From Myrica gale (taxonomy: Eukaryota; Streptophyta; Magnoliopsida; Fagales; Myricaceae): a stretch of 64,000 nucleotides of DNA. Below, in pieces: positions 24,708-38,500 of this stretch (its first letter is position 1; the number at the start of each line of letters is the position of its first letter). Position numbers and translations under genes: made by a program. Below the pieces are notes generated by a model that ran no database searches, was not told where the DNA came from, and saw nothing but the letters and a program-made list of their open reading frames with translations. The stretch spans positions 22,591,752 through 22,655,751 of the forward strand of contig OZ005619.1 of assembly GCA_963930655.1 (NCBI GenBank). The letters run 5' to 3'.

Positions 24708-25966
24708 CTACAGGATCGAACCCATAACAGCCAATCCCAATGCCACGCCGGCGATCACCTGGTGCACGGACCCGATCGTCACTGCTCCGCTCTGCATTTT
24801 GGTTCCACAAATACGAAACATTATTAATGAGCAATTGATTAAACATATCCACCTACACAGACCAAGAATAAAAAAAAAGATTAAACATATCTACCTGCTT
24901 GCAATTTTTCAATTTTTTATTTTTTACCATTTACAGACAACGACAGCAATAATAGTAGTGTACGAGATGCGAACAGTCTGACATAGACGTCATTTCTCGT
25001 AGCCTCGTGTTTCGCAGTGCAAAATTTCAGTCAAATTGAAAGAATTTTGAGTTCCGTCAATCCCTGATATCTCCAATCTGATATTAGGGTTGTCGGTGCA
25101 CGTCGAATTACACGCTGCGTGCTGCCGTAAGCCCGCAATGGCTTCGCAAGAGAACACGGGCAATGTAAAGCATTCCAGTTTCAGTTCACTACAGTGCGTC
25201 TACTCAGTGAAGATAAGATTAGAGGTCAGCACATTGACACAATAGAATATAGATCTTTCTGCAAGCTCCAGATCTGGACGCACATTCTACGCAAGTGCAA
25301 GTCAGAACTCAACCGTAAGACAAAATGCAAAACGATACGTACCTCATCCGCCAATGAGGGGCCAGGCGAGGACGCATCCTGACTCGGTCCGGGGGCTTCG
25401 GCAGGCGGCGCAGGTGGACCTAGCAATGCAGGAGCTGGGGCCGGCGCGTGTTTCTTCTTAGTTTTAGTCTTAGACTTCTTGCTCGGAGCCGGAGCTGGAA
25501 CCTCAGCGGTCGGCGCAGGAATCGGAGCAGGAGGAGCACTGGAGGGAACGGTTTCCGGCGCAGGAGCCGGAGGAGATTTCTCTGGCGCAGGCGATGGAGG
25601 AGATTTCGCAGGCGCAGGCGATGGAGGAGATTTGACTGGAACTGAAGCTGGTGGGGAGCTAACTGGAGTGGCAGCCTGAGGCGACGACTCAGGAGGTGTT
25701 GTCACTGGCGCTGGGGCCTCCGGCTTCTTCGATGGGGCCGAAGCTGGTGGAGCGGATGTCGGAGACGTAACCGGAGCAGGAGATTTTGGTTTGGACGGAG
25801 CTTCGGCGGGTGATTCTGGTTTGGACGGAGCTGCTGCTGGTGATGAAGCCGGTGTAGTAACAGCCGCAGGAGTTTTCGAAGGCGCAGCAGCCGGGGACTG
25901 AGCTCCGACTCGGCAGACGCAGATCAATGCCGCTAATGCGAAGGCGATAATGCACTTCCGCTCCAT
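24708..25966 (-). CDS. Lysine-rich classical arabinogalactan protein (AGP17/18-like)
   Basis: Predicted 235 aa from two exons on the minus strand: 25966-25343 and 24791-24708. The signal peptide (MERKCIIAFALAALICVCRV...) ends near residue 22. A long Pro/Ala/Ser/Thr domain with many AP, SP and TP motifs and repeated KSPPSPAPAKSPPSPAPEKS-type units follows. A Lys-rich insert (PSKKSKTKTKKKHAPAPAP) marks the AGP17/18/19 subgroup. The small second exon adds SGAVTIGSVHQVIAGVALGL and a hydrophobic end, the expected GPI-anchor signal. These are heavily O-glycosylated cell-surface proteins linked to growth and ovule or vegetative development. The 551-bp intron separates the GPI signal from the rest. 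A good TATA box lies upstream. Confidence 0.93.
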
Positions 25967-26036
25967 TGCTTCAGAGAGAGAGGGAGAGACGAGGATGGAG
26001 AACACAGACTTGAAAGTCTGAAATAGCAACACGGTG

Positions 26037-26044
26037 TTTATATA
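26037..26044 (-). promoter_or_regulatory. TATA box of the AGP gene
   Basis: On the minus strand the sequence is CTATATAAACACC, about 75 bp upstream of the start codon at 25966. This is a close match to the plant consensus. Confidence 0.7.
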
Positions 26045-28917
26045 GGGCCCATTCAACGAGACGGGATGGGCGTTGTTGAATCCAATCTGCCCAAGGGAAA
26101 TGGGGCCCATCCTGAGTGGGCCTGTACTAGCCGTTGGGTGAACGCATAGAGATAAAAAGGTTCGGCTCTTGGGGTTGACGTGCCCCAAAGAAACAAAGGG
26201 CACTGTAATGTGTCGCTTGAAACAGTGTGTGCAGGCACCCATTGGCCATTGGCTTTGGTTACACGCATGTGCTATGGAGGACCAGTGGACCACGGCTTAT
26301 AGAATAAGAGCATAGAGCAGACACGTCACTGATCTACTCTGGTTCTTTTGGCTTTATTACGTGCTAACGCGATACCCGCATCATTATGTGATTATCCGTC
26401 TGGCTCTGATTAGGTGGCTTATGGTGTACGAACAGTTTGGTACAGCTGGATTTTTGAAGTGGGGCAGTGCCAGCTTTACAGGTCCTCAACCCTCCAGACA
26501 GTCAGTATGAGAAAGAGAAACCAAAGAGGGCTGGCCACGTTAGATGAATAGATGTTGAGGCAAGATATTTGTTTTTTGTTTTTGCTTCTACTGAAGACGT
26601 TGAGGCAATAATTGTGTTGGAAGTTTACTGGGGGTTGGGTCAGGGTAACTTCTTCGAATCTTGCAATGCCATGACCTCTCCAAACTGCGTTATCTGAATT
26701 ATCTCTATTTTTGTTTTGTTTCTTTGCGTGTTTCGCTGTCCATACAAATTACGACATCTTTTACTGCGGTATCAGGCCTGTAAAAAACTTCACTGGCCCC
26801 CATGTTGGACTTCGGAATCTTGGCCCAACAAAGTCTCAAATTTTATAGGATATTCTAATGGACTTTTACATTATGATTTCTATTCACTGTCCCAGGCCCA
26901 ACAGTCCCCTCCCAAAACCACACACAAAAAAAACAAGTCTTGTCAGATAAATTGCATTTCTTTCTCGTGATTATGGTGTTGTTATGGTTTTGTAGACGAG
27001 AACAACGCAAAGCATATAGCATGATACTCCTACAGTCCTGCATCTTTTTTGGGTCGTCTTCTTTTGATTCTCTGAAGAAAATATTGTCACTAATGTACTG
27101 TCTAGTAAATTGATTCACTCTCCTGTGCTAATAAAGAATTATTTGGAAAAGAATAGAGAACGAATGAATCATGTTCCTGTCTTCATTGTCCACATAATGA
27201 CCACCAGCGTTGTAACAATCTTCCACCGAATCTCGTTCCTGGTCGTTCATTAATGCTTAAATTCTGTTTGGACGTACTCTGTAGAGTCCCTTTCCTTTGG
27301 AAAACTCTTCTTCTTCGCAATATTGCGAGTGCAACCAATCCAGGAAGTTGAAGATCAGGAGATGCAGTTTGTTCACAAAGCCATGGAGAATGGTGTGGTT
27401 TATCTCCTGGGAGAAGCCGAAGTGGTGGCCAAATAGAAATCATCCTTGCTCAAGAAGATGGTGGTCATAGAAGTCGTTAATTTTGTCTTGGAAGGCTGAG
27501 GTGTAATGGTCAGAGAGGTCTTTTTTAAAAAAAAAACACATTCAAACTCTTGAAAACTCAAGGATTTTTTTTAAAAAAAAAAGTGTAAAATCTACTTAAT
27601 AAAAATAAAATTTCCCAATTTTCTTCAGGATTTTTTACTTCTTAAGAAGCATTTTAGTAGTTTTTACGAGATTTTATTCTTTAGAGGCTATTTAATACAA
27701 TTTTCTAGAGAGCATTCACGTTTATAAAGGGCTTCGCGCGACTGCCTAACTTGGGTATAGCATTGAGCCGCCCGTCTAGTAGTCGAGGCAATAGGCATTC
27801 CCTAACGCGCGCTAGCTAGTCTCATTATTAAACCAAGTTAGGCAGTTAGCGTACTAAAAATAATTTAGACTGACATTCTTTTCATATAGTACGTGGTAGC
27901 CGCATTTTCTTGAGACCACAAAATTGTACTTGGTCGTATATCTTATGGTTATGGGTCTTCTTTGATCCTTGGGCTGGAAACTGCATTCGAGCTTAGAGAA
28001 TTTGGAGGACATCCCACATTCTCTATTAGTTTGGATGCGCAGGGGCATTGATTGACTTGTTATGGAGGAGACAGAGCTGGTAATTACTTTGATTTTCAAG
28101 GGAACGAAATGGGGTACATCATGACTTCCCTCGTATCATCTGCAACTCCATGACATGTTCACAGAAAAGCTCGTACCTTTGATAGCTATACCGACAATCT
28201 TTTATTAGAAATTAGCTGGTCACGTATGTCCTATATACTATATAGCCCCAAAATGGAATTGTGGTCGATCAACCCATTTTTAGGTAGGACTTAGGCCACT
28301 GCTGATGATTAGAGATTACTTTAAATTTGTTCCTTGTGCAGGCAATTACGGCAGCATGCCATGGCGTGATAACAAAGGCAAGGTATGCTTTGATGCAGAA
28401 GCATAGGCGTGTAGTTGACTTGAATTTCTTTTTCTGCAAAATGACATGGTCAGCCACCCTGTGCTATACGATTTGGTTAGACAGGAACACATTCCTTATG
28501 GTCAGTCAAGTGATCCGAGTGGATGCAACTGGTTTTAATGATCCTCGCCATCATAGGTAGATAGCTTATTAATTTTATGGTTTGCTTAGAAAAAAAAAAC
28601 CAATGCTTACAGTGGGTGTTGTGATTCATCATGTTCTGACGCCCATTAACGTCAGGTGTGATTCTTGAGTATTAATGATGTGGCCCAGTTATTGAGCAGT
28701 CTAGTTTCTTTCAAATGCATAGTGGCTGCATAGAATATAGTTCAATCTCTCTAAATTTCAACTTTTTTGGCTTTTATAATCTTGTCGTGCACAGACTAGA
28801 TATGTACAACACCTGTACCGGCTCCCATAAATCTACTTAAAAGTGATAATCTTTCTGAACCACTATCTATCCACCCAAAACATACACCGAAGCTCTCCGA
28901 CCTTCTAATTGTTAGCC
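26045..28917. other. Intergenic between AGP and ARM/TPR genes
   Basis: The two genes diverge. I find no supportable gene in the 2.9 kb. An inverted-repeat element lies at 27737-27851. A 77-codon open frame at 28327-28560 follows an acceptor-like TTGTGCAG but matches no family I know. The region 27520-27720 is very AT-rich. Confidence 0.5.
27737..27851. mobile_element. Short inverted-repeat element, 115 bp
   Basis: Arms of about 31 bp contain ACTGCCTAACTTGG (left) and its exact reverse complement (right), with the flanking TAGCATTGAG and TAATAATGAG also aligning. The loop is GC-rich with CTAACGCGCGCTAGCTAG. No target duplication is evident. Confidence 0.6.
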
Positions 28918-30723
28918 ATGAGGTCTCAACGCCAACACAAATCAACCACCAAGAATACCAATCAGCCTGCTGAGCCATCATGCACCAACCTCTCTTGTTT
29001 CTTTTGCACCATGATCAGTGAGCCAGACCCATCCCTTAGAAGAGTTAGAATCTCCAAGCTATTTCAGGAAATGCCTCTCCAAGACGACCGAGAACATATT
29101 CTCGCTCTATGTGGGCTCTGGAACATCGCCATGACTCGAAGTGATGACCCCGAATTCCCATCTCTTGGCGTTTTTGAGTGCATGGCAAAACTAATCCACA
29201 AAGGCGTCGATGACGGAGACTGGCTTCTTAAGGACCAGAACATTTATGTTCCATACTATGCAGCGCACATCATCGGCTCCTATACCATGAGCAAAGTTCA
29301 ATTTGCAGAAAAAGCAATTAAATCAGGCGTGGTATTGCCGTTAATGGAGCTTCTAAGAGGCAAGATAAGTTGGGTCGAGCAAAGAGTGGCGGTTCGAGCA
29401 CTTGGTCACTTGGCCAGTTATGAAAGAACTTTTGAATCCATTGCTGTGCATGAAGTCGAGATAGTAGAAATATCCAGGAAGATAGCTTCCAAATGCCTCG
29501 AGGAGGTCTACGGTAAGTTCATTGGGGTGAGAGATTCGGAGAGGTTGAAATACCATAGTGAACTGCTAACTAGAGGGCTTGGAGGATTGGAGCTTGAGAA
29601 CAGGAAAGCAGAAGAATGGGCTAGCCATCTTCAATGCTGGTCTCTCTATCTTCTTAACTGCTTTGCATGCAGAGAGAGATCTCTAGGTTTAATCTGTAAC
29701 AAGGAATTCTTGAAGGATTTGTGTGGAATGTGGGGTGGTTTAGCAAATCGGACCTCACCTGCTGGAATAGGGCTAATTAGAACTCTTTGCCGAACAAAAA
29801 CTGGAAGAAGAAGCGTAGCAGATCTGACAGAAGTCATAGAGAGTCTTTGCAGTGTCTCAAGATCCTCGGATGACTGGCGGTACACGGCCATTGATTGTCT
29901 TTTGCTAACTCTTAAAGACCCAGATACAAGACACAACGTTATAGATATTGCAGCCCCTCTTCTTGTTGACTTAGTCGAACTTGGAGGCACTGGAGGAAGA
30001 CCAAAGGTCGGAGACTCAATCACCCAGGTACTCTTACATGATTACCACAAAGTCAAGTATGGTAATTTGAAGTTGAGCAAAGGAGCTGAGCACGCATTAG
30101 GAGAGATATGGGACTTGAAAGTCGGTAGGAAAAAGACACAGAAGCTAATGTCCAAAGAAGAAGTCAAGGAGAGAAAACTGTTGGTGGGTAAGCTGAAAAG
30201 GATTGGAAATCTAAGCTTTTGGTCAGGCGACATTGAAAAGGCTATGATGAAGTATTCAGAGGCTTTGAATTTGTGCCTTCTAAGAATGAGAAAACAGAGA
30301 GTTGTTCTTTACAGCAATAGAGCTCAATGCAACTTACTGCTGAGGAACCCAGACGCTGCCATTGGTGACGCAACTCGAGCTCTCTGTCTATCCAGAGTGG
30401 GGAATCCTCACGTTAAGAGCCTGTGGAGGAGATCGCAGGCTTATGACATGAAAGGCTTGGCTAAAGAGAGCTTGATGGACTGTTTAGTGTTTGTCAGTGA
30501 GCTCATGAAGTCTGATAACTCCAAGCGTACAAAGATCCCGTACTATGCGGCACGTTTGATGAACAGGCAGATGAATGCAACGTGGATTTTTGCTCCTGCA
30601 AAGTTAAAGAGGGATAACAAACACGAAGAAGTAGAACCCGACGACAACAGTCAAGTTGGCCATGTGATGATGAAGAAGAAAATCAAGCGGAAGAAGGGTG
30701 GCCTTGGTCTGTCTTTTACATAG
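28918..30723 (+). CDS. ARM-repeat/TPR protein, single exon
   Basis: Predicted 601 aa without introns; the start ATG at 28918 has a good context (GCCATGA). After a Cys-containing N-terminus (CTNLSCFFCTM), residues about 60-400 form helical ARM/HEAT-like repeats (PYYAAHIIGSYTMSKVQFAE, VAVRALGHLASYERTFE). Residues about 424-530 form TPR-like repeats typical of co-chaperone types (GNLSFWSGDIEKAMMKYSEA, VVLYSNRAQCNLLL, SLWRRSQAYDMKG). The C-terminus is very basic (MKKKIKRKKGG) and could bind nucleic acid or direct nuclear import. The plant family has this architecture but no well-established function, so I assign none. Protein-protein interaction is the likely role. Confidence 0.92.
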   Translation: MRSQRQHKSTTKNTNQPAEPSCTNLSCFFCTMISEPDPSLRRVRISKLFQEMPLQDDREHILALCGLWNIAMTRSDDPEFPSLGVFECMAKLIHKGVDDGDWLLKDQNIYVPYYAAHIIGSYTMSKVQFAEKAIKSGVVLPLMELLRGKISWVEQRVAVRALGHLASYERTFESIAVHEVEIVEISRKIASKCLEEVYGKFIGVRDSERLKYHSELLTRGLGGLELENRKAEEWASHLQCWSLYLLNCFACRERSLGLICNKEFLKDLCGMWGGLANRTSPAGIGLIRTLCRTKTGRRSVADLTEVIESLCSVSRSSDDWRYTAIDCLLLTLKDPDTRHNVIDIAAPLLVDLVELGGTGGRPKVGDSITQVLLHDYHKVKYGNLKLSKGAEHALGEIWDLKVGRKKTQKLMSKEEVKERKLLVGKLKRIGNLSFWSGDIEKAMMKYSEALNLCLLRMRKQRVVLYSNRAQCNLLLRNPDAAIGDATRALCLSRVGNPHVKSLWRRSQAYDMKGLAKESLMDCLVFVSELMKSDNSKRTKIPYYAARLMNRQMNATWIFAPAKLKRDNKHEEVEPDDNSQVGHVMMKKKIKRKKGGLGLSFT

Positions 30724-32563
30724 TTGCCTGGTATGTGTTTCTAGTCTACCAACTGATGTAACGGACAGTGTCCTTTTGCTCTTCCGAGCAGGATTGATTA
30801 ATGAAGCGAAGGAATGTTGCTGAGAAAAAAAAAGGGAAGTGAATAGACAACAAATGAAAGAAAATTGTACATGTCAAGCCCAAAGCTCTCTCTCTCTTGT
30901 CTACAGAACAATTAATTACGCAGCGTTCCTATGCTTTAATTTTGTGGAGAGAAGCCTAATGAACCCTTAATACATTACACCAGCTTGTGAATACTGGCGA
31001 GGAAAACTTGAAAACGTACTGTCAAGCATGTAATTTCTGACTGAAACAACACTTTTGGCAAAGATTGATGAACTTTAAAAGCTTTTCATTCTTCCGTGAT
31101 AAGTTATAAAAGTGTGCATCTGAATTCAATTGGGATGCCTACACTTTTCCGTACGGAAATAGTAACAAGAACATTGACCTTATGGATCCTAACAGGACCC
31201 AGCCTACCGCTTTTCTACCTGCATGCCGCATGGAGACCACTCTTTAGATTAAAACCATTTTTCTAGAACGGTACGAAACCTCCAAAGCTCCGCCAAATCT
31301 ACGCGAAATCTTTCTTTAGACCTAAATTAGATTTGATACATTTGAAATCCTACCTAACGCACTAACTCGGGCGTTTGGCGTAAGCTTAAAACATAAACAG
31401 GAGAAGAACTGTATGGATTCCGAAATATCTGCTAGAAAAATACATATTCTTACTGAGAATTTATTTAAAGCAACTCTAGCGCACTCTGAATAACAAATAA
31501 TAAATGGCTGGATCATCACTCCAAGTCGAACCCCACTATGTATAGAAGCTTGTTTAGACAGGACAGTCGTAGTCTTTACAGATCAGCTCATGAGCAGGCG
31601 AGGATAAATCCAGCGGAGATTAGAAAACAGTTGGCAGAGACAAAACGTAGATAAAAATTAACTGTCGGTACAAAGAGTATAAAGTATATCCCTTTCATGT
31701 CGAACAGAGTGAGAAATCAAAAACTCAAACCATATTTAGGAAAAAAAAAAAAACTCAAACCATGGACGTAGATAACCAATAACGATCTCACTCATCCCTT
31801 TTGAACAGGCTAGCAAAGTCGAAACACAGCTTAACACCGCATACTTATCCCTTTTGAACTGAACCATGCAGAGCAAATTTATTATGTATAAATTCTTTCT
31901 TTTTCCTTACAGTGGAAAGTGGGGGAAGGAATTCTTGTCTGATTATCCCAGAATGCTGTACAGATCAATAATGCACCACATGCCATTCTAACAGTGCTAC
32001 GAGCAGGTGAGGATTTGGAGATATCTCACCTTTTACCCCCCAAGGTATTTCCTCCACAGAACCGTCATCTTAACGAGGAAACATGTGCGGTCTATTGTAA
32101 ACAGCTCTTTCCTGGCAATGTCTTACTGCATCAACACCATCCAGCCCAAGCTTGCAATGGAAGAACATAATCCCCTCCTGCAATATAATCCTTTCATACG
32201 CCACACAAGGAAGACATCACTACATACTATTCGTCTTAAGCAGATCACTCAAAACGCTCTGCAGCTATGTATAGTTAAAAGATGTCAAACAAGTTTATTT
32301 CTTATGCATACCTACGTGTAGATTGCCACAATATATTTATGTTATCTAACTGTGGGGAAAGTGCAGCAATAGAATTCACATAATTTCTTCATCATTAGTC
32401 TGCATCTTAACCTTCAGAACAAGTTCTTGAAGCCTTATATAACACAACTGCATGACAAAATGCTATGGAAGTAAAACAAAGATAGAGAGAGGTCCATTTC
32501 CATCTCTCACGCAACATTTATCAGACAATGATATAATTAACTCACCTCTGAAATTTGAGAAGT
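30724..32563. other. Convergent spacer between ARM/TPR and SRFR1 genes
   Basis: The ARM/TPR and SRFR1 genes converge on this 1.8 kb. It holds their 3' untranslated sequence and AT-rich spacer. No gene, RNA or transposon end was recognised. Confidence 0.5.
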
Positions 32564-35500
32564 TCAATTTTCATAGGAGCTCAAAGCAGCCACAACTGAC
32601 CCCGTTGTAGTAAAAGTTGATGTCACATCTGGATCTTTCCAGGATGTTGTCACCTTAAGAGATGGATACAACCACCTCTTCACAGAATCCACAAAGGTGT
32701 TTGGATCAGAGTTTAGAATGGCTTCCCAATCCACCTGTAAACCTTGTGGTATCTTTCCAGTAAACTCCATGTTAGCAGCAAGAAGTAATCCCAGCATAAC
32801 TACGAACCCCACAACAGCAGAACCCCTTGATAGTGGCATAAAATTGTACCTGCAAAAACCATATGGTTTTTATACACAACGATAATTTGTCTGAATAACA
32901 GACAGAACATTTCCTTGCACTGAAAATCATATCTTACCAGTAATATGTCATCCTTAAGATTGCGTCTCTCACATTTTCAAGCACACTGAAATCAGTGGAC
33001 CCATAATTCTCGCCGCAATAAGCGTTACATATAGCCTGCCAATGCATAGCACATGCATATGTTATAGTTCAATCAGGATTATCCAAAACGAAATTAAAGA
33101 CCAAGTCACCAAAGGGTGCATAGTCAGCATCCCACTAGATAGAAGGGCTAAATCAACTTCACAAAAACAGGAATGAAAGTATATAGACTGTGTAATTTTC
33201 CCTATTGGGATAAAGCAGAATTTCATTATGGTTGACACAGTTCAACTGAAACAGCCATCATGGGTGATCCCGCAAGTTCCAATTCAATGGTGGATAAAGA
33301 AATGAGCTAGCCATTCCTCAAGAAGAAAAAAACTAGGGCATACTCAGCAGCAAAGCAAGGGGATTTGAACCCACTTTTGGAAGAGAAGAAACATAGCCAA
33401 GTTTTATGGCTCTCACTACAAGAAGAATATCGATCACTTATACTCTTGCTTGAGCAGCTTAAATCTAGGCAAATATGTTTGCTACATTAGAAACTAGAAC
33501 AACGCCAGATCAAACCTACAAAAGAGGCCAAAAGTTTAAACATAGAATTAAGGATAGCTGATCTGACTAGTCCTTTCATCTGCTCAAGGTTCTTGTCTTT
33601 GGTATCTTTTTTCTAAAAGTTGAGGAACAGCAGTAAAGTGTACATTATTGATTATTGGGAACCAAGGTATTGTGGTAAAATTACATGTGATACAGTTAAA
33701 ATACCAAGGTAATTATGAGACTTTGATTAATACAAGCTTTGCAAAAAAGCACACGCTTTTGTGCTTAAGCTGTGATCCTTGGAAGCAGCTTTCAGAAGGG
33801 ACTCCACGTGCAATACGAGTGTTGGTGCTTCAGGCTTAAAGCATGCCTACATACAAGATTACTAGGCATTGCCCAGGACGCACTACATCTGGAACTTACT
33901 AAGCTGCAAGCTTAAAGCATGCCTGGGCACCCTTGCAATAACGCAGAACAAAAAGGCTATTTATGATCGGTTATAATTTATGAAGAAATTTGCTGCAGGT
34001 TTAATTGCAACATCAGTGTCTTTTTCCCAATAAGGAAAATGTCTAAGCCATCTGGTTTGGTCATGAGAGAGATGGATCTGTGAGGGCCGCTCCACAGAAC
34101 TTAGAACTGTAAGGAGTTATGGTAGCTACAGAGCACAGCTCACCAAGTTGAGAAAATTACCTGTGTAAAATCTACTGTCCAACAAATAAAAACTGGGGGA
34201 AAAAACAGAGGTCATCTAGTTAAATTTTAATAATAGTTCTTTGGCTTCACTAATCAAGTAACACACCTAATCACCCACCTACAATTTTTAAGTAGTGCAC
34301 TTGGCATTGCAGATAAAGACCAATTATTCGAAAAGCTACAATCACACAAGACAGTAAAAGGTATGATAACCCAGGAAATATCTATTTACACTTGAGCACT
34401 GCATTCTGTCATGTTTTAAGCCTAGACTCTATAAATGTGTATGCACAAATATCTTTTTAGATATACCGATGAAACTATATCAGGTATGTACAGAGGATAT
34501 GTATGGATGAAATCTAGTGTAGCATACCTCCCATGCCGCTGTCATTTCTGCATCAAAGTCATCCCATCTAGAAGGTGTACATGGGGTCCTGATTGCAAAG
34601 TCGAATCCGCGTTCTCCCCTAGAAGAATGGATTTGATGTTTCAAATGTAAAGTTAGTTACATGTTGCCGGGAATGAGAAAAGGGGGAGTATAAGTAAAAG
34701 GACACAAACAGGAATAAAATATTAGACAAAAACACGAAAACCAAAGAGCAAGGCCAGAGGCAAAGCTTAATGTAATTTACATTTTCACTAGAGTAATCCT
34801 CGTCCCTTCAAGCCGCTTCCTGAAACAAGCATAAATAATTAAAAACTACAAATTATCCCAGGATATCAAAATTTGAGTTCCTCTGCATGATTACCCCTCA
34901 ATGGCAGTACTGTTACACCAAGTAGCCATCCAGAAGTCCTCCCCAACAACTCTGTAAAGATCAGAGCACGACTTTGCATGGATAATCTGCAGTTGTATGT
35001 TATATTAGCCACGCTATTAAAATCTCAACATATGAAAGCAGACATCTGACAAAGGTAACCACGCAAAATTATGTCAACCCAACAAGTATGATCTGTAAGC
35101 GACAAGATCGGATATGTATATTTCTGTTTTGCATGAAAGTTCCAAAACTAGGATTTCACCCATTGCATTTTAGTCCAGTCCATATTGGACGTTTCTTCCC
35201 CTAGGCCAAGATACCTGTGGATTAAATAGATTCTGTCTGTTCAAAATATTACTCGAAGAGTGTAAAAGCCAAAAAAATTATAATACAGTGGGAAGTGCAA
35301 GAAAAAGGTAAAATATTATGTCTAAGGCTCTAGGCTAGACTACAGAGTAATCAGTATGAGAAGATCAAACACTCAGATTTTATTTCCGAGAGAAACTACC
35401 ACTCAGACTGTTGTCCTAACATCCGTATATGTGATGATAGCTCTCTTTTATTACTCCCAGAAGAGCTGAGAGTGCTCTTTGGAAATGGAGGAGAATGTTT

Positions 35501-38500
35501 GAGCAATCTAACAAACTTTGATGCCCATAAAGCTCCTTTCCAGATGGTCAACATATAGTGGGTTTCAAATAATCATGTTGCTTTTCTTACCCCAGTACTA
35601 ACTAATGAAAAAAAGTAAGAAGCCCTTCCTTTTGGGAGTTTTCCTATAACATTTTTGACATATTCAAAGATTGCCAAACACTTCGATTTCCTAAAAAGGG
35701 AAAAAGTCAAACATAACTTGGTTAAATTCAAAAATAAATTCAAAGTCACTGTAAAAGAACACACATCTTCCAGTTTCCCATCCTTGGATAGATCGATAAC
35801 TTCATCTGCCTTGTTGTAAACAGACAATTTATCCATTATGACCGTCTTTGCAACATCCAACACTCTGCAGCATTACAAATAATAAAAATGGTCAGCAGTT
35901 TTACACAATACTCGATAGCATCACCAACAAATGAGAAATGCCAGCAGTGCTGCACTCAAATTGATCCAGCGTAGTCTTTTACCTTTCATAATTTGAAAAG
36001 TAGCGAACAACTTTTGCCTGTCCGAGAATTAATGGTGTGTGAGATCCAAATCCAGAATTGAACTCTTCACTGAATAGAAGAGAATCCCATGAAACAAAAA
36101 AACCAACCAAATAAATATTCAAGTTTATTTTTCAATCGTTAAGCAAAAAATCAATAGTCTATGAGAAAAAGTAAAGATCACCCAAACATTGGCACTCAAA
36201 CTCAGGTGTCATAATCAGCTTTTCTCAAAATAAAATCTGTCCATATTCTTAGGCTAAGTTCCAACATCCACGATAACCAAAGCTACTTGTCATGAACTGA
36301 AGATGGAAGGGTGCTAAGCAAAATTAGTGTGGTTCCTAACTGGACTGTACTTCATTCAAAGAAGAAAAACTCCAGAAAAAAAAAAATGAGACCAAATGAC
36401 TAATGGTGGTCCTTCATTAAACGTATTAAGAGCAAACTCATTCAAATACAGAAAAATTTAGGCCAAATGGCTTGGTCTCTGGCTGGTGCTTATGCCTAGC
36501 TATTTTTGGACCCAACCTGAACCAAACTATTGCAGCTCAAGGAAACTCACTACAAATTATTACATTTCCACTTGTTTCAAAATATTAAGCTGATAAGAGA
36601 GGTAACCAAACATATTCAGCCAGGATGATTAGAAATGCTAAAATGAGTGGAGCGAAGGGCTTTAGAGGGAAAAAGGGGGTGGGGCGAGCTTTAATTGAAA
36701 TAGGGAGTCAATTAACAACAAGGATGTGGTTTACTAAAAAGGACTATTGCGACTAATCTAGCTACCTCGAAGAGAAGGCCACAAACAAGAGCATATTTTA
36801 TGCGGGACCAGTCAGCACGTGGATCCACATATTCGGAAATGAATCTACTATTTTAATTAACAAGTAGACTTAAGTTTGAACCTAGGAGGACTACTCTGAT
36901 TCCGTACTAAACTTGTCCGGAAAGCTTAATTTTAAAGGAAATAATGAACAAATTTGTTTATGTATATTCTCTAACAAGTTTCATCTTTAATCCATCTTCT
37001 AATAGTCATTTACAAACTTATTTCATTTGTCATAAATCTTGTGATCCAGGTCATCTACAAGCATGTGCTTTTTAAACAAAACAATTAAAGGTTAGAAACA
37101 GAAGCTTTCTTAAGATACAAAAACCAGTGCTAGAATAAGACAGTGTACTCTACTCTCATATTAAGATGGAATACCTAAGTTTGTTAATCCACACGACTGG
37201 GTCACAGGGTTCAGAAATCTGTCTCCATTTGACAGCCAATGAGTAAACATCCTGCCATGTCATTGTAGAACGACCAAATGATCTATCTTCTGCAATCCCA
37301 TATGAGGTTGATGTCTCTGAGGAACTACTTGTACTACAACCAGCACCACCTCTATTCTGGCTGGGGATATTAATTTTTTCCCTTCTCCGGGCTCTCTTAC
37401 CATACTTTGATGAACTTTTATTAGAATGTTTCCAGTCCATTTGAAAGGAACGCAAAGCTTTGGAAACCTTCTGTGCGATTTCGAGAGCAGCCAATCCTGC
37501 CATGCGATGCTGGAATGTAATAAAATATGAACATCATTAATAGAACATACACGAATAGCAAAAGTTCATGACACAGTGGACAACTATCAGCCTCTACAGG
37601 ATGTAGGCTTTTGAGACTCACATAAACTGACATGAATGAAATTCACTAACTCAAGGAAAAAATGGGTAAAGTTTTCTATGAGGGAATATATGAGTGACAA
37701 CAAGTATTTTACTTAGTGAGCTGAAAAAATCACTCAATCACTAGGGAAATGGACAACCATTATGAAGCCACAAGTAAGGAAGATCAGCTTCAAACTTATC
37801 ATTGATATGAATCACCTGACGCTTATTCGATAAGAAGCCAGGACAATCATATTGAATTTTCCGGCCGATTGTATCAGCAACCTGTAGAAGAGCTGTCCTC
37901 TGTTTGGTAACAGAAAAATCTTGCTTTCTGAGCTTACTCTTCTTCAGTGACTCCCGCAGGGGAGGTTGCCTGAAAACCTTTTCACACACATTCTTGGGAT
38001 GTAACCTTTTGCACCAGTACTCCTATAAATCCCACAGAGAAGAATGATAAAAGTGAACTAGAAAGAACTTTTTAAGATAGAAGACGGAAAATATGCAACA
38101 GGAAGCAATTCTTTGATGCTTCTTGCAACTCTTTCGCTTGAATCCAACTAACAATACATAAGCATAACCGAACCACTCAATACTGAATAAATATACCCTA
38201 CATGGTAGAGCGCATGCTGATGACTTGGAGAAGCAACACAATTCAATTGGTAAATTCCTACTTCATTACATACTCATAGTACTTTTGAGTGTTTTCAAGA
38301 GAAAAAAAAATGATAGATTGAAACATCTAGTTATAGTCTGAAACAGAAGTCGCCATTGGAGGGCTATGTTTCAACTTTCGGCCATCTCCAGGTCGCTGTC
38401 TGGAAACAGTGAATGCAATGGGCAAGACATCTTCATTTGACAATGATGCAATTACTCCCAAGCAAGCAAAGCAACACCGAGAATTGAAACTACTCTGTGC

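Noticed and set aside
25448..25679. Gly/Arg-rich plus-strand open frames
   Set aside because: They are antisense shadows of the Pro/Ala-rich AGP coding exon.
28327..28560. 77-codon plus-strand frame after an acceptor-like site
   Set aside because: WSATLCYTIWLDRNT vaguely recalls the end of plant LINE proteins, but the match is too weak to call.
33340..33430. tRNA-like T-loop (GGATTTGAACCCAC) in an SRFR1 intron
   Set aside because: No matching acceptor stem, D-arm or anticodon arm could be paired around it. It may be a decayed SINE-like or tRNA-derived fragment.
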